64,000 bases of DNA, taken from contig CAWJON010000001.1 in NCBI GenBank assembly GCA_963844565.1, positions 248,001 to 312,000 on the forward strand, given 5' to 3'. The translations under genes and the position numbers were made by a program. This document shows, one piece after another, positions 27,172 through 36,103 of the stretch (within the stretch, counting starts at the first letter, position 1; each line of letters starts with the position of its first letter). The notes beneath the pieces were generated by a model that ran no database searches, was not told the DNA's origin, and was given only the letters and a program-made list of their open reading frames with translations. Source of the DNA: JAFEDN01 sp963844565 (lineage in GTDB: Bacteria > Pseudomonadota > Gammaproteobacteria > Coxiellales > Coxiellaceae).

Positions 27172-27537
27172 ATGTATGGCACATCACCTCGTCAACAAGC
27201 TTTTCGTTTAGTGGCGTTGCAGATGTTAGTGGTCATTGTTATTGCCACTGGCTGGATGCTTGAAGGATGGTTTGCAGCTACTTCCGCTCTGCTTGGTGGT
27301 ACGGCGGCAGTGTTACCCAGCCTATATTTTGCTTATCGTTTTTTTGCAACGACTCAAGCTCGAAAAGTAGAACGGATTATCAGGGCCTTTTATTGGGGTG
27401 AAGTAACTAAGATATGCCTGAGTGCCTTTTTGGTCATTAGCATAATTAAAGCCTGGCCAAAAATCGAAACATTACCATTTTTTTCAGGATTTATCGGCGC
27501 TTACTTAGGTTTTTGGTTATCCCCTTTTATTTTTTAA
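27172..27537 (+). CDS. atpI: ATP synthase protein I
   Basis: 121 residues with four hydrophobic segments (about 12-30, 33-52, 75-92, 98-118). AtpI is a small accessory protein that helps assemble the c-ring and may aid magnesium uptake. It is poorly conserved; the call rests on topology, size and position directly before atpB. It opens the nine-gene ATP synthase operon. No perfect sigma-70 promoter could be read between it and the upstream foldback repeat. Confidence 0.88.
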   Translation: MYGTSPRQQAFRLVALQMLVVIVIATGWMLEGWFAATSALLGGTAAVLPSLYFAYRFFATTQARKVERIIRAFYWGEVTKICLSAFLVISIIKAWPKIETLPFFSGFIGAYLGFWLSPFIF

Positions 27538-27567
27538 TTTTAGACAGAACAGAATAGGAAATTTTTA

Positions 27568-28362
27568 ATGAGCCAAACAGCCTTAACTGCTGCTGATTAT
27601 ATACAGCATCATTTAACCCACTGGCAACTCAATCTAAAAACCGGCGTCATTGGGCCAGACCATGGCTTTTGGGTATTGAATTTGGATACATTGATCGTTT
27701 CTATTTTTCTTGGCGTTTTATTTATGAGCATCTTTTACGCGGTTGCTCGAAAAATTCACGCTGAAATACCTGGCAAATGGCAAAATTTCGTCGAGCTTGC
27801 ACTAGAATCTATCGACAATACGGTAAAAGAATCTTTCCACGGCAAAAGTGATCTACTCGGGCCTTTAGCACTAACCATTTTTGTCTGGGTTCTGCTGATG
27901 AACTGCATGGACCTTTTACCGGTTGATTTGATTCCAAGACTTTTTTCATTGGCAGGAGTTGATCACTTCAAGACGGTGCCAACCGCCGACCCAACGTTAA
28001 CTTTCGCTTTGTCCATTACCGTATTTGGTTTAATCATGTATTACAATGCCAAAGCCAAAGGCTTTGTTGGATGGGGGAAAGAAGTCCTGTCCCGTCCCTT
28101 CGGCTGGTGGATGTTACCCTTTAACCTTGCCTTTCGTTTACTGGAAGATTTAGCAAAACCCTTTACCATGGCTTTGCGTTTATTTGGAAATCTCTTCGCC
28201 GGCGAATTGATTTTTATCTTAGTCGCTATAATGCCCTGGTGGGCGCAATGGCTGCCTGGCTCTATCTGGGCAATTTTTCATATTTTGATTATTGTAATTC
28301 AAGCTTTTATATTCATGATGCTAACGATTGTATATATTAGCTTGGCGCAGGAAACTCATTAA
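27568..28362 (+). CDS. atpB: ATP synthase Fo subunit a
   Basis: 264 residues. Membrane subunit a forms the proton half-channels. The conserved motif LRLFGNLFAGELIF carries the essential Arg (MALRLFGN), and helix 5/6 residues (HILIIVIQAFIFMMLTIVYISLAQ) are present. The N-terminus TAADYIQHHLTHWQLN is typical of gammaproteobacterial subunit a. 52 bases separate it from atpE. Confidence 0.97.
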   Translation: MSQTALTAADYIQHHLTHWQLNLKTGVIGPDHGFWVLNLDTLIVSIFLGVLFMSIFYAVARKIHAEIPGKWQNFVELALESIDNTVKESFHGKSDLLGPLALTIFVWVLLMNCMDLLPVDLIPRLFSLAGVDHFKTVPTADPTLTFALSITVFGLIMYYNAKAKGFVGWGKEVLSRPFGWWMLPFNLAFRLLEDLAKPFTMALRLFGNLFAGELIFILVAIMPWWAQWLPGSIWAIFHILIIVIQAFIFMMLTIVYISLAQETH

Positions 28363-28414
28363 AATGGATGAGCTTCCTGAATAATTTTTTATTATTAAAC
28401 CCTGGAGAAAAAAA

Positions 28415-28741
28415 ATGGCTGACGCAAATCAATTTCTAGAAATAGGTCGAGTAATTTCTACCGTTCAAGGCTTATCGGCAATTGCCGCAGCTTTGCTGAT
28501 TGGACTTTCCGCCCTAGGCACAGCCATTGGCTTTGGAATCCTGGGAGGGAAGTTTTTAGAAGGTGTGGCAAGACAACCTGAATTAACCGGCATGCTGATG
28601 GGACGAATGTTTTTAATGGCAGGGTTAGTGGATGCGTTTGCAGTTATTGGTATCGTTATGGGACTTTATTTGATTTTTGCAAAAAATCCATTCCTGGGCG
28701 CAGTTATGGAACACTTAAATAAAGTTGTGGGCGCACAATAA
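28415..28741 (+). CDS. atpE: ATP synthase Fo subunit c
   Basis: 108 residues, longer than the usual 79 or so, with extra residues at both ends (MADANQFLEIGRVIS and NPFLGAVMEHLNKVVGAQ). Two membrane helices flank the polar loop RQPEL (53-57). The proton-carrying acidic residue is D73 in GLVDAF, as in E. coli, rather than the Glu of Na+-type rings, so a proton-driven ring is expected. A clear ribosome-binding site (GGAG) precedes the start, fitting the need for about ten copies per complex. Confidence 0.97.
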   Translation: MADANQFLEIGRVISTVQGLSAIAAALLIGLSALGTAIGFGILGGKFLEGVARQPELTGMLMGRMFLMAGLVDAFAVIGIVMGLYLIFAKNPFLGAVMEHLNKVVGAQ

Positions 28742-28775
28742 ATTTTTTTGTCTCTTTCTATAATGAGGTGTAACC

Positions 28776-29246
28776 GTGGATATTAATTTAACGTTAGTCG
28801 GACAAATGATTACGTTCATCATTTTCGTGTGGTTCACCATGAAATTTGTCTGGCCGCCGATTGTAAAAGCCATGCGTGATCGCCAGGAAAAAATCGCTTC
28901 CGGTTTAGCTGCGGCAGAACAAGGAGAAAAAGCTTTAGAAAAAGCCCAGCATCAAATCGCTCTGCAGTTACAGGAAACTAAAAACGAAGCTGGGAAAATA
29001 TTAGATCAAGCGCACCAACGCGGAATGCATATTATCGAAGAGGCCAAAACGCAAGCTCGTCACGAAGCCGAGCGTTTATTGCAACAGGCGGAAGAAGAGA
29101 TTAAACGGGAATATCTGCACGCACGCACTGAGTTGGCCAAACACTTGGGCGATATGGTGGTCCTTGGCGCCAGTAAAATTTTAGAACGAGAAGTGAACGT
29201 CGCCAGTAATGATAGTTTAATTGACGATTTAATGCGGAAACTTTAA
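28776..29246 (+). CDS. atpF: ATP synthase Fo subunit b
   Basis: 156 residues with a GTG start preceded by GAGGTG. One N-terminal membrane helix (about 5-25, LVGQMITFIIFVWFTMKFVWPPI) is followed by the long right-handed coiled coil rich in Ala, Glu and Lys that forms the peripheral stalk. The length equals the E. coli protein. It overlaps atpH by 1 base. Confidence 0.97.
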   Translation: MDINLTLVGQMITFIIFVWFTMKFVWPPIVKAMRDRQEKIASGLAAAEQGEKALEKAQHQIALQLQETKNEAGKILDQAHQRGMHIIEEAKTQARHEAERLLQQAEEEIKREYLHARTELAKHLGDMVVLGASKILEREVNVASNDSLIDDLMRKL

Positions 29247-29824
29247 TGGCTGACAATTTAACCATCGCCAGACCTTACGCAAAAGCTGTTTTTGAACATG
29301 CCCTAGCATCTCATGCCCAACTTTATGCTTTAGATGGCTGGGAAAAATTGCTTCAACAATTGTCCTTGGCGGTTAAAAACCCTAGTTTATCGACGCTTCT
29401 GGATAATCCAAAAGTATCCGATCAACAGTTTCACGACTTATTGATGGAAGTTCTGCAAAAAAGCTTTCCTGATTTTTTCGCAACCAATCAAAAAACCATC
29501 AGCAATTTCTTGAATTTATTAATCCTGGAAAAACGGTTAAATATTTTGCCCCAAATCTCGTTGCGTTATCAAAGTTTGCTTACCGCAGAAAGGCAACTAA
29601 AAGAGGTTACAGTGACTAGCGCATTCCCCCTAGATCAAGGGCGTCGCCAAACGCTTACTGAGGCGCTAACCAAGTATCTCAACTCAAAATTAGCTGTAAC
29701 TTTCCAAGAAGACGCCAGTTTAATTGGTGGCGTCATTGTCCGCAGCGGAAACTGGGTCATGGATAATTCCATCCGTGGCCGCTTACAAGACTTAAAAACT
29801 GCGTTGCAAAACAGCTCAGGGTAA
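29246..29824 (+). CDS. atpH: ATP synthase F1 subunit delta
   Basis: 192 residues. Subunit delta (OSCP) caps the alpha3beta3 hexamer and binds subunit b. The N-terminal six-helix domain begins ARPYAKAVFEHAL, and the C-terminal signature is QEDASLIGGVIVRSGNWVMDNSIRGRLQDLKTAL. It starts within the atpF stop codon (TAATG), so translation is coupled. Confidence 0.97.
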   Translation: MADNLTIARPYAKAVFEHALASHAQLYALDGWEKLLQQLSLAVKNPSLSTLLDNPKVSDQQFHDLLMEVLQKSFPDFFATNQKTISNFLNLLILEKRLNILPQISLRYQSLLTAERQLKEVTVTSAFPLDQGRRQTLTEALTKYLNSKLAVTFQEDASLIGGVIVRSGNWVMDNSIRGRLQDLKTALQNSSG

Positions 29825-29848
29825 TTTATATAAATATTGGAGTCGATT

Positions 29849-31399
29849 ATGGCAACCGAACATTTAAAAGCAACTGAAATCAGCGATATTATCAAATCAC
29901 GAATAGATCAATTTGATTTAGGTCCGCGCGTGCGTACTGAAGGAACCATCGTCAATAACAAAGACGGGATTATACGCGTTTATGGCTTAGATGAAGTCAA
30001 ATTTGGAGAAATGATTGAGTTTCCTGAACAAACATTTGGCTTAGCATTAAATCTAGAACGTGATTCCGTGGGTGTGGTGGTGCTGGGTGAATCTCAACAT
30101 CTCCAAGAAGGCATGACCGCAAAATGTACCGGGCAAATTTTACAAGTGCCGGTGGGCGAGGGTTTATTGGGTAGAATCGTCGACAGTTTAGGTAATCCCA
30201 TCGATGGGAAAGGCCCCATCCAAAATCAAGGAATGTCACCCATTGAAAAAGTTGCTCCCGGCGTTATTCATCGTCAATCCGTAAACCAGCCCATGCAAAC
30301 CGGCTTAAAATCTATTGACGCCATGGTTCCGGTCGGCCGCGGTCAACGCGAACTTATTATTGGCGACCGTCAAACCGGTAAAACCGCCATCGCGATTGAC
30401 GCCATCATTAATCAAAAAAATACCGGCGTGAAATGTATTTATGTCGCCATCGGACAAAAAGCTTCCTCCATTGCCAATGTGGTGCGCAAACTGGAAGAAC
30501 ATGGTGCGATGGCTCACACTATTATTGTTGCCGCCGGCGCTGCTGAGTCAGCCGCTATGCAATACATTGCGCCTTACTCAGGTTGCTCAATGGGCGAATA
30601 TTTCCGTGATAAAGGCGAAGATGCTTTAATTATCTATGACGATTTAACTAAACAAGCTTGGGCCTATCGGCAAGTTTCTTTATTGTTAAGAAGACCGCCT
30701 GGTCGAGAAGCCTACCCCGGTGACGTGTTTTATTTACATTCTCGTTTATTAGAGAGAGCGGCACGAGTTAGCGCCGCCTACGTTGAGCAGATGACTGGTG
30801 GCAAAGTGAAAGGCAAAACCGGTTCTCTCACCGCGCTACCCATTATTGAAACCCAAGCCGGTGACGTATCTGCCTTCGTGCCTACCAACGTTATTTCGAT
30901 CACAGACGGACAAATCTTCTTGGATGTTAATTTATTTAACGCGGGTATCCGGCCCGCCATTAACTCAGGACTATCCGTTTCTCGAGTAGGGGGAGCCGCG
31001 CAAACCCATATCATTAAAAAAATCGCGGGTAATTTGCGTTTATCCTTAGCTCAATTTAGAGATTTGGAAGCTTTTGCACAATTTGCCTCCGACTTGGATG
31101 AAACCACGCGTAAACAGCTGGAACGTGGTCAACGTTTAATGGAAGTTTTAAAACAAAAACAATATTCACCATTAAGCGTGGCGGAAATTGCCTTTAGCTG
31201 GTTTGCGGCTGAAAAAGGTTATCTGGACGATGTTGAATTGAAAAAAGTACGCAGCTTTAATGAATCCTTGCTCAGTTACCTGCGGGATCAATATCAAGAT
31301 TTATTGGATGAAATCAATGCCAAGCCAGAACTGAATGAACAGAACAATGTCAAAATGCGTGCGGCAATTGAACAATTTAAGAAAACACAGGCCTATTAA
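29849..31399 (+). CDS. atpA: ATP synthase F1 subunit alpha
   Basis: 516 residues from the ATG at 29849, preferred over a start 4 codons upstream because TTGGAG lies 6 bases before it and the product begins MATEHLKATEISDIIK. The P-loop GDRQTGKTAIA and the signature PAINSGLSVSRVGGAAQ are intact. It forms the non-catalytic nucleotide-binding sites in F1. Confidence 0.97.
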   Translation: MATEHLKATEISDIIKSRIDQFDLGPRVRTEGTIVNNKDGIIRVYGLDEVKFGEMIEFPEQTFGLALNLERDSVGVVVLGESQHLQEGMTAKCTGQILQVPVGEGLLGRIVDSLGNPIDGKGPIQNQGMSPIEKVAPGVIHRQSVNQPMQTGLKSIDAMVPVGRGQRELIIGDRQTGKTAIAIDAIINQKNTGVKCIYVAIGQKASSIANVVRKLEEHGAMAHTIIVAAGAAESAAMQYIAPYSGCSMGEYFRDKGEDALIIYDDLTKQAWAYRQVSLLLRRPPGREAYPGDVFYLHSRLLERAARVSAAYVEQMTGGKVKGKTGSLTALPIIETQAGDVSAFVPTNVISITDGQIFLDVNLFNAGIRPAINSGLSVSRVGGAAQTHIIKKIAGNLRLSLAQFRDLEAFAQFASDLDETTRKQLERGQRLMEVLKQKQYSPLSVAEIAFSWFAAEKGYLDDVELKKVRSFNESLLSYLRDQYQDLLDEINAKPELNEQNNVKMRAAIEQFKKTQAY

Positions 31400-31401
31400 T
31401 T

Positions 31402-32283
31402 ATGCCACAAGCAAGAGAAATTCGCGGACAAATCAATAGCGTAAAGAATACGGCAAAAATTACTCACGCCATGGAGTTAGTGGCTGTTAGTAAAATGCGC
31501 CGCGCTCAAGAGCGCATGCGCACTTCTCGTCCTTACGCCGGCGAAATCCGCCGCGTTATCCGTCACGTGGCAGGCAGTAGTAGCGAATACAAACATCCTT
31601 ATCTTCAAGCGCGCAAGGTTGAAAACATTGGCTACATTGTTGTCACTAGTGATCGTGGATTGTGTGGCGGTCTCAATATCAATTTGTTCAGGAGCTTGCT
31701 TAAATTCATGGAGTCCCAGGAACAAAAAGGGATTAGTCCTCATTTATGCTTAATTGGACGTAAGGGTAAATTGTTTTTTAAACGGCATGCCGGCTCAATA
31801 TTAGGGGTGGCTGAACATTTGGGTGATCATCCCGCTATTCAAGATCTCATCGGTGTGGTCAGAGTCATGCTGGATCAATATGATCAGGGAAAAATTGATG
31901 CGGTCTACATCGCTTATAATGAATTCGTCAACACGATGACCCAAAAACCAATCATACGGCAATTGTTACCCTTAACTATCGACAGCTTCGATGACGCAGA
32001 CACTGAAAAACAAACTGGTCACTGGGACTACATTTATGAACCCGACTCCGCCAAAGAAATTTTGGATAAACTATTGGTGCGTTACATTGAATCTCAAGTT
32101 TATCAAGCCGTAATTGAAAACTTGGCAAGTTTTCAATCTGCACAAATGGTGGCCATGAAAAGCGCGACAGACAATGCCGCGGAATTAGTCAAAGAATTAC
32201 AAACCATTTATAACAAAGTTCGGCAAGCGGGTATCACCCGTGAAATCGCAGAAATAGTTGGCGGCGCTGCCGCCGTTGAATAG
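31402..32283 (+). CDS. atpG: ATP synthase F1 subunit gamma
   Basis: 293 residues. It is the rotating central shaft. The N-terminal helix REIRGQINSVKNTAKITHAMELVA and the C-terminal signature MKSATDNAAELVKELQTIYNKVRQAGITREIAEIVGGAAAVE are family-typical. Spacing is 2 bases after atpA and 10 bases before the atpD start. Confidence 0.97.
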   Translation: MPQAREIRGQINSVKNTAKITHAMELVAVSKMRRAQERMRTSRPYAGEIRRVIRHVAGSSSEYKHPYLQARKVENIGYIVVTSDRGLCGGLNINLFRSLLKFMESQEQKGISPHLCLIGRKGKLFFKRHAGSILGVAEHLGDHPAIQDLIGVVRVMLDQYDQGKIDAVYIAYNEFVNTMTQKPIIRQLLPLTIDSFDDADTEKQTGHWDYIYEPDSAKEILDKLLVRYIESQVYQAVIENLASFQSAQMVAMKSATDNAAELVKELQTIYNKVRQAGITREIAEIVGGAAAVE

Positions 32284-32293
32284 AGGAAATAAG

Positions 32294-33691
32294 ATGAGTA
32301 CCCCAACAAGTAAAACCAACCCCGGCGAAGTGGTTGAAATCATTGGCGCTATTGTAGACGTTCAATTTGATCCCCATTCGATGCCTAGAATTTACGATGC
32401 TTTACGCATTCCTTCTGTAAATTTAGTTTTGGAAGTTCAACAAATTCTGGGCGACCACACGGTCCGCACCATTGCCATGGGAACAACTGAAGGGCTGCAA
32501 CGTGGCGTACCCGTGTTAAACACAGGAAAGCCAATCACAGTTCCCGTTGGCGAAAAAACATTAGGCAGGATTATGAACGTTCTGGGTGAGCCCATCGATG
32601 AGGCAGGCCCGATCGACACCGACCAATTATGGTCTATTCATCGCAAACCACCCAGCTTCGTTGAGCAGGCTGGCAGCACAGAATTACTCGAAACCGGCGT
32701 TAAGGTCATTGACTTGCTCTGTCCTTTTGCCAAAGGTGGAAAAGTAGGATTATTTGGCGGCGCTGGAGTCGGCAAAACGGTAAACATGATGGAGCTGATC
32801 CGTAATATCGCCATTGAACACAGTGGTTACTCGGTATTCGCTGGAGTCGGCGAAAGAACCCGAGAAGGAAACGACTTCTATCATGAAATGAAAGAATCAA
32901 AAGTACTCGACAAAGTATCTCTGGTTTACGGTCAGATGAATGAGCCTCCAGGCAACCGTTTACGTGTTGCATTAACCGGATTGACCATCGCTGAAAACTT
33001 CCGTGATGAAGGTCGAGATGTGCTGTTATTTATCGATAATATATATCGTTATACCTTAGCCGGTGTTGAAGTTTCAGCCTTGTTGGGACGTATGCCTTCC
33101 GCCGTGGGCTATCAACCCACGCTCGCAGAAGAAATGGGTCAATTACAGGAAAGAATCACTTCAACCAAAACAGGTTCTATTACTTCTATTCAAGCCGTCT
33201 ATGTACCAGCTGATGACTTAACCGATCCGTCGCCTGCTACTACCTTTGCGCATTTGGATGCAACAGTTGTGTTATCACGACAAATTGCTGAACGTGGTAT
33301 TTATCCTGCCATCGATCCTTTAGACTCAACCAGCCGTCAGTTGGATCCTTTAGTGATTGGTGAAGAACATTATGCCGTTGCCCGGGGCGTTCAAGAAACA
33401 CTGCAGCGCAATAAAGAATTAAAAGATATTATCGCTATTCTCGGCATGGACGAACTTTCGGAAGATGATAAATTAATTGTGCGTCGCGCGCGAAGAATTG
33501 AACGATTTTTATCACAACCCTTTTTCGTAGCCGAAGTTTTCACTGGCCAAGCCGGTAAATATGTGCCGCTTCGCGAAACCATTCGTGGATTTAAAGCGAT
33601 TATTAACGGTGAATATGATCATTTACCTGAACAAGCTTTTAGTATGGTAGGCTCCATAGACGAAGCGGTTGAGAAAGCCAAAGACTTATAA
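32294..33691 (+). CDS. atpD: ATP synthase F1 subunit beta
   Basis: 465 residues from the ATG at 32294, preceded by AGAGGAAATAAG; a longer frame overlapping atpG is rejected. The catalytic P-loop is GGAGVGKTVNMMELI, the catalytic Glu lies in GVGERTREGND, and IDNIYRYTLAGVEVSALLGRMPSAVGYQPTLAEEM is the family signature (IYRF is IYRY here). It holds the three catalytic sites. Confidence 0.97.
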   Translation: MSTPTSKTNPGEVVEIIGAIVDVQFDPHSMPRIYDALRIPSVNLVLEVQQILGDHTVRTIAMGTTEGLQRGVPVLNTGKPITVPVGEKTLGRIMNVLGEPIDEAGPIDTDQLWSIHRKPPSFVEQAGSTELLETGVKVIDLLCPFAKGGKVGLFGGAGVGKTVNMMELIRNIAIEHSGYSVFAGVGERTREGNDFYHEMKESKVLDKVSLVYGQMNEPPGNRLRVALTGLTIAENFRDEGRDVLLFIDNIYRYTLAGVEVSALLGRMPSAVGYQPTLAEEMGQLQERITSTKTGSITSIQAVYVPADDLTDPSPATTFAHLDATVVLSRQIAERGIYPAIDPLDSTSRQLDPLVIGEEHYAVARGVQETLQRNKELKDIIAILGMDELSEDDKLIVRRARRIERFLSQPFFVAEVFTGQAGKYVPLRETIRGFKAIINGEYDHLPEQAFSMVGSIDEAVEKAKDL

Positions 33692-33705
33692 TTGACGAGA
33701 CGCTT

Positions 33706-34143
33706 ATGGCAACAAAAACTATGCAATTAGACATTGTCAGTGCGGAAAAAGCCTTATTCCACGGCGAAGTTAAGTTTTTATCCGTCACCGGCAGCGTTGG
33801 TGAATTGGGCATCCATCCCGGACACACTGCTTTATTAACTGCTTTAAAACCGGGACAAATTAGTGCGCAATTGCCCAACGGAGAAGAAGAATTTTTTTAT
33901 ATTTCCGGCGGCATGTTAGAAGTACAACCCAATACCGTAACCATTTTAGCCGACACGGCTGTGCGTGCCTCTGATTTAGATGAAGCCGCTGCCCAAGCTG
34001 CTGTCGCTCAAGCTGAAAAAACGATCAGCGAACGTAAAGCCGGGGTTGAATATTCAACGGCGCTCACTGAACTGGCCGAGGCAGCAGCCCAGTTACGCAC
34101 CATACAAGCCATGCGTAAGCGTTTAAAACACTCAGGAAACTAG
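33706..34143 (+). CDS. atpC: ATP synthase F1 subunit epsilon
   Basis: 145 residues. The N-terminal beta sandwich (MQLDIVSAEKALFHGEVKFLSVTGSVGELGIHPGHTALLTAL) contains the signature GELGIHPGHT; the C-terminal helical hairpin regulates rotation. It is the last F1 gene; glmU follows 1 base later and is probably in the same transcript, a common arrangement in gammaproteobacteria. Confidence 0.97.
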   Translation: MATKTMQLDIVSAEKALFHGEVKFLSVTGSVGELGIHPGHTALLTALKPGQISAQLPNGEEEFFYISGGMLEVQPNTVTILADTAVRASDLDEAAAQAAVAQAEKTISERKAGVEYSTALTELAEAAAQLRTIQAMRKRLKHSGN

Positions 34144-34144
34144 A

Positions 34145-35524
34145 ATGAGTCTTCAAATCATTGTCTTGGCCGCAGGAAAAGGGCAACGCATGTTTTCTGA
34201 TACCCCAAAAGTCCTGCATTCCTTGGGGGGCAAACCTTTAATCGAACATGTGTTAGAAACAGCGCAACACTTAAATCCTCAAAGCATTCATGTTGTTCAC
34301 AGCAATGGTGTGGTCGATTTTCCCAACCTTTTTCCCAACTATGCCGTAAATTGGGTGGAACAAAAAGAATTATTGGGAACTGGTCATGCTGTTTTACAGG
34401 CTTTACCCTATTGCCACGAAGATGACACTATATTGGTGCTGTATGGCGATGTGCCTTTAATCACGCAGAAATCTTTGCAACGGTTATTAGAAAAAACTCC
34501 GCCGGCCGGGTTGGGCTTGATGGTGGCTAATGTGGCTGATCCCAGCGGATTTGGGCGAATTATTCGAAACTCAACAGGGCAGGTGACTGCTATCGTTGAA
34601 CACCGTGACGCCACACCAGAACAATTGGCAATTTGTGAAGTTAATACTGGGATAATTACCACCAAGGCTAGTCATTTAAAAAAATGGTTACCCCAATTAA
34701 AAAATTCCAATCAACAACGTGAATATTATTTAACAGATATATTCGAGTTGGCGGCTAAATCAGGCATAGTCATCGAAACCGCGCAAGCTTTTTCTCGTGA
34801 AGAAACCATGGGTGTCAATGACCGGGTAGAGTTAGCCTATTTAGAACGCAGTTATCAATTTCAGCAAGCAAAATCTTTGATGCAATCCGGTGTGACAATT
34901 GCTGATCCCCATCGTTTAGATATTCGTGGCAAAGTTAGCATCGCGCAAGACGTTTTTTTAGATATTAATGTGGTTTTGGAAGGACACGTATTGATTGGCA
35001 AAAACTGCCGGATTGGCTCCAACGTTGTATTAAAGAATGTAGAGATTGGTGAAAACGTTGAGATTTTGGCCAATTGTGTGATTGAAGGCGCTGTGATTGA
35101 CCATCATTGTCACATCGGTCCGTTCGCTCGAATTCGCCCCGATACGGTTATTGAACCTGGGGTCAAGATTGGCAATTTTATTGAAGTGAAGAAAGCTTTT
35201 ATCGGTAAAGAGAGCAAAGCCCACCATTTTGGTTATTTGGGCGATGCAATTATCGGCAGCCACGTTAACATTGGCGCGGGCACAATCACTTGTAATTATG
35301 ACGGTAAAAATAAATATCAAACCGAAATTGCAGAAGGCGCCTTTGTTGGTGCGCATAGCACTTTAGTTGCACCGTTAATAATCGGTAAAGACGCCACCAT
35401 CGGCGCAGGTTCTGTCATCACTCGTGACGCACCCGAAGACGCCTTAACCGTCGCGCGCGCACGTCAAACCACCGTCAAAGGTTGGAAACGCAACGCCAAA
35501 AAAACCTCCGCTAAAACTTCCTGA
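34145..35524 (+). CDS. glmU: Bifunctional GlmU (GlcN-1-P acetyltransferase / UDP-GlcNAc pyrophosphorylase)
   Basis: 459 residues. The N-terminal uridylyltransferase domain begins LQIIVLAAGKGQRM (usual LAAGKGTRM, Q for T here); the C-terminal left-handed beta helix runs from about residue 250 with hexapeptide repeats (IGSNVVLKNVEIGENVEI) and the acetyl-CoA site GAGTITCNYDGKNKYQTEI. It makes UDP-GlcNAc for peptidoglycan and LPS. The Lys/Ala/Thr-rich tail is usual. Confidence 0.97.
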   Translation: MSLQIIVLAAGKGQRMFSDTPKVLHSLGGKPLIEHVLETAQHLNPQSIHVVHSNGVVDFPNLFPNYAVNWVEQKELLGTGHAVLQALPYCHEDDTILVLYGDVPLITQKSLQRLLEKTPPAGLGLMVANVADPSGFGRIIRNSTGQVTAIVEHRDATPEQLAICEVNTGIITTKASHLKKWLPQLKNSNQQREYYLTDIFELAAKSGIVIETAQAFSREETMGVNDRVELAYLERSYQFQQAKSLMQSGVTIADPHRLDIRGKVSIAQDVFLDINVVLEGHVLIGKNCRIGSNVVLKNVEIGENVEILANCVIEGAVIDHHCHIGPFARIRPDTVIEPGVKIGNFIEVKKAFIGKESKAHHFGYLGDAIIGSHVNIGAGTITCNYDGKNKYQTEIAEGAFVGAHSTLVAPLIIGKDATIGAGSVITRDAPEDALTVARARQTTVKGWKRNAKKTSAKTS

Positions 35525-35529
35525 GTATC

Positions 35530-35805
35530 TTGATTTTTTATTTATATATTCTCGAATGTGAAAATGGTCACTATTACACGGGTTATACCACTGATTTAAA
35601 GCGGCGATATTTGGAACATCAGCGCGGAACAGCAGCTTGTAAATATACGCGCAGTTTTCCACCGGTAAAAATTGCAGCTTCATGGACTGTGGACAACCTT
35701 TCATTGGTGCTACGTTTGGAAGCAAAGGTAAAACGCTTATCTCGAAAAGCCAAAATAAATTTGATTAGCAGCCCAGAACAATTAATTCATGAATTTTTTC
35801 CGTAA
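35530..35805 (+). CDS. GIY-YIG nuclease-fold protein (YhbQ type)
   Basis: 91 residues from a TTG codon 5 bases after glmU. The GIY-YIG core is YLYILECENGHYYTGYTTDLKRRYLEHQRGTAACKYTR, with conserved Tyr, Gly, Arg and a following Glu (LRLEAKVKRLSRKAK). Stand-alone domains of this size belong to the UPF0213/YhbQ group of uncertain role in DNA metabolism. The start codon is uncertain because no Shine-Dalgarno is visible. Confidence 0.88.
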   Translation: MIFYLYILECENGHYYTGYTTDLKRRYLEHQRGTAACKYTRSFPPVKIAASWTVDNLSLVLRLEAKVKRLSRKAKINLISSPEQLIHEFFP

Positions 35806-36038
35806 AATTGAATAGTTATTCCGAAAATTTTGAAAAATCAAAAGCTACTTTATTAGAACACCATTTTGGCAAATTTGTTGATGCGTTCGACACACTCGAT
35901 AATGCAGCCAACTATGCCGTGTCGGGAAATCCATACCTGCCAGTATCGACCGCAGTCACGGTAAATCAATTATATCCGGTAAGCGGGGAAATGGGAGCAA
36001 CTAAAATTTTTTTAAAGTTCAATAGTTATGCAGAAATT
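35806..36038. other. Intergenic region with imperfect direct repeat
   Basis: About 31 bases beginning AATAGTTATTCCGAAAATTT at 35811 recur as AATAGTTATGCAGAAATTTT at 36021, 210 bases apart with a few mismatches and one indel. The second copy contains the -35 hexamer of the downstream promoter. A frame of 80 codons starting with TTG spans the region but has no ribosome-binding site, overlaps the promoter and matches no family, so it is not called. Confidence 0.5.
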
Positions 36039-36067
36039 TTGAAAAATTAAATCGATTGAGGTATAAT
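36039..36067 (+). promoter_or_regulatory. Sigma-70 promoter of the VanX-type dipeptidase gene
   Basis: -35 TTGAAA (36039-36044), 17-base spacer, -10 TATAAT (36062-36067). Transcription should begin near 36074, giving a leader of about 30 bases before the ATG at 36104. It is the best sigma-70 promoter match noticed in the window. Confidence 0.85.
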
Positions 36068-36103
36068 GACCTGGCAAACAAATTGGAAATAAGGATTCTA
36101 TTT

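Noticed and set aside
35808..36050. 80-codon frame with TTG start before the VanX-type gene
   Set aside because: No ribosome-binding site or family match, and it runs through the -35 region of a clear promoter. It remains possible as a gene remnant.
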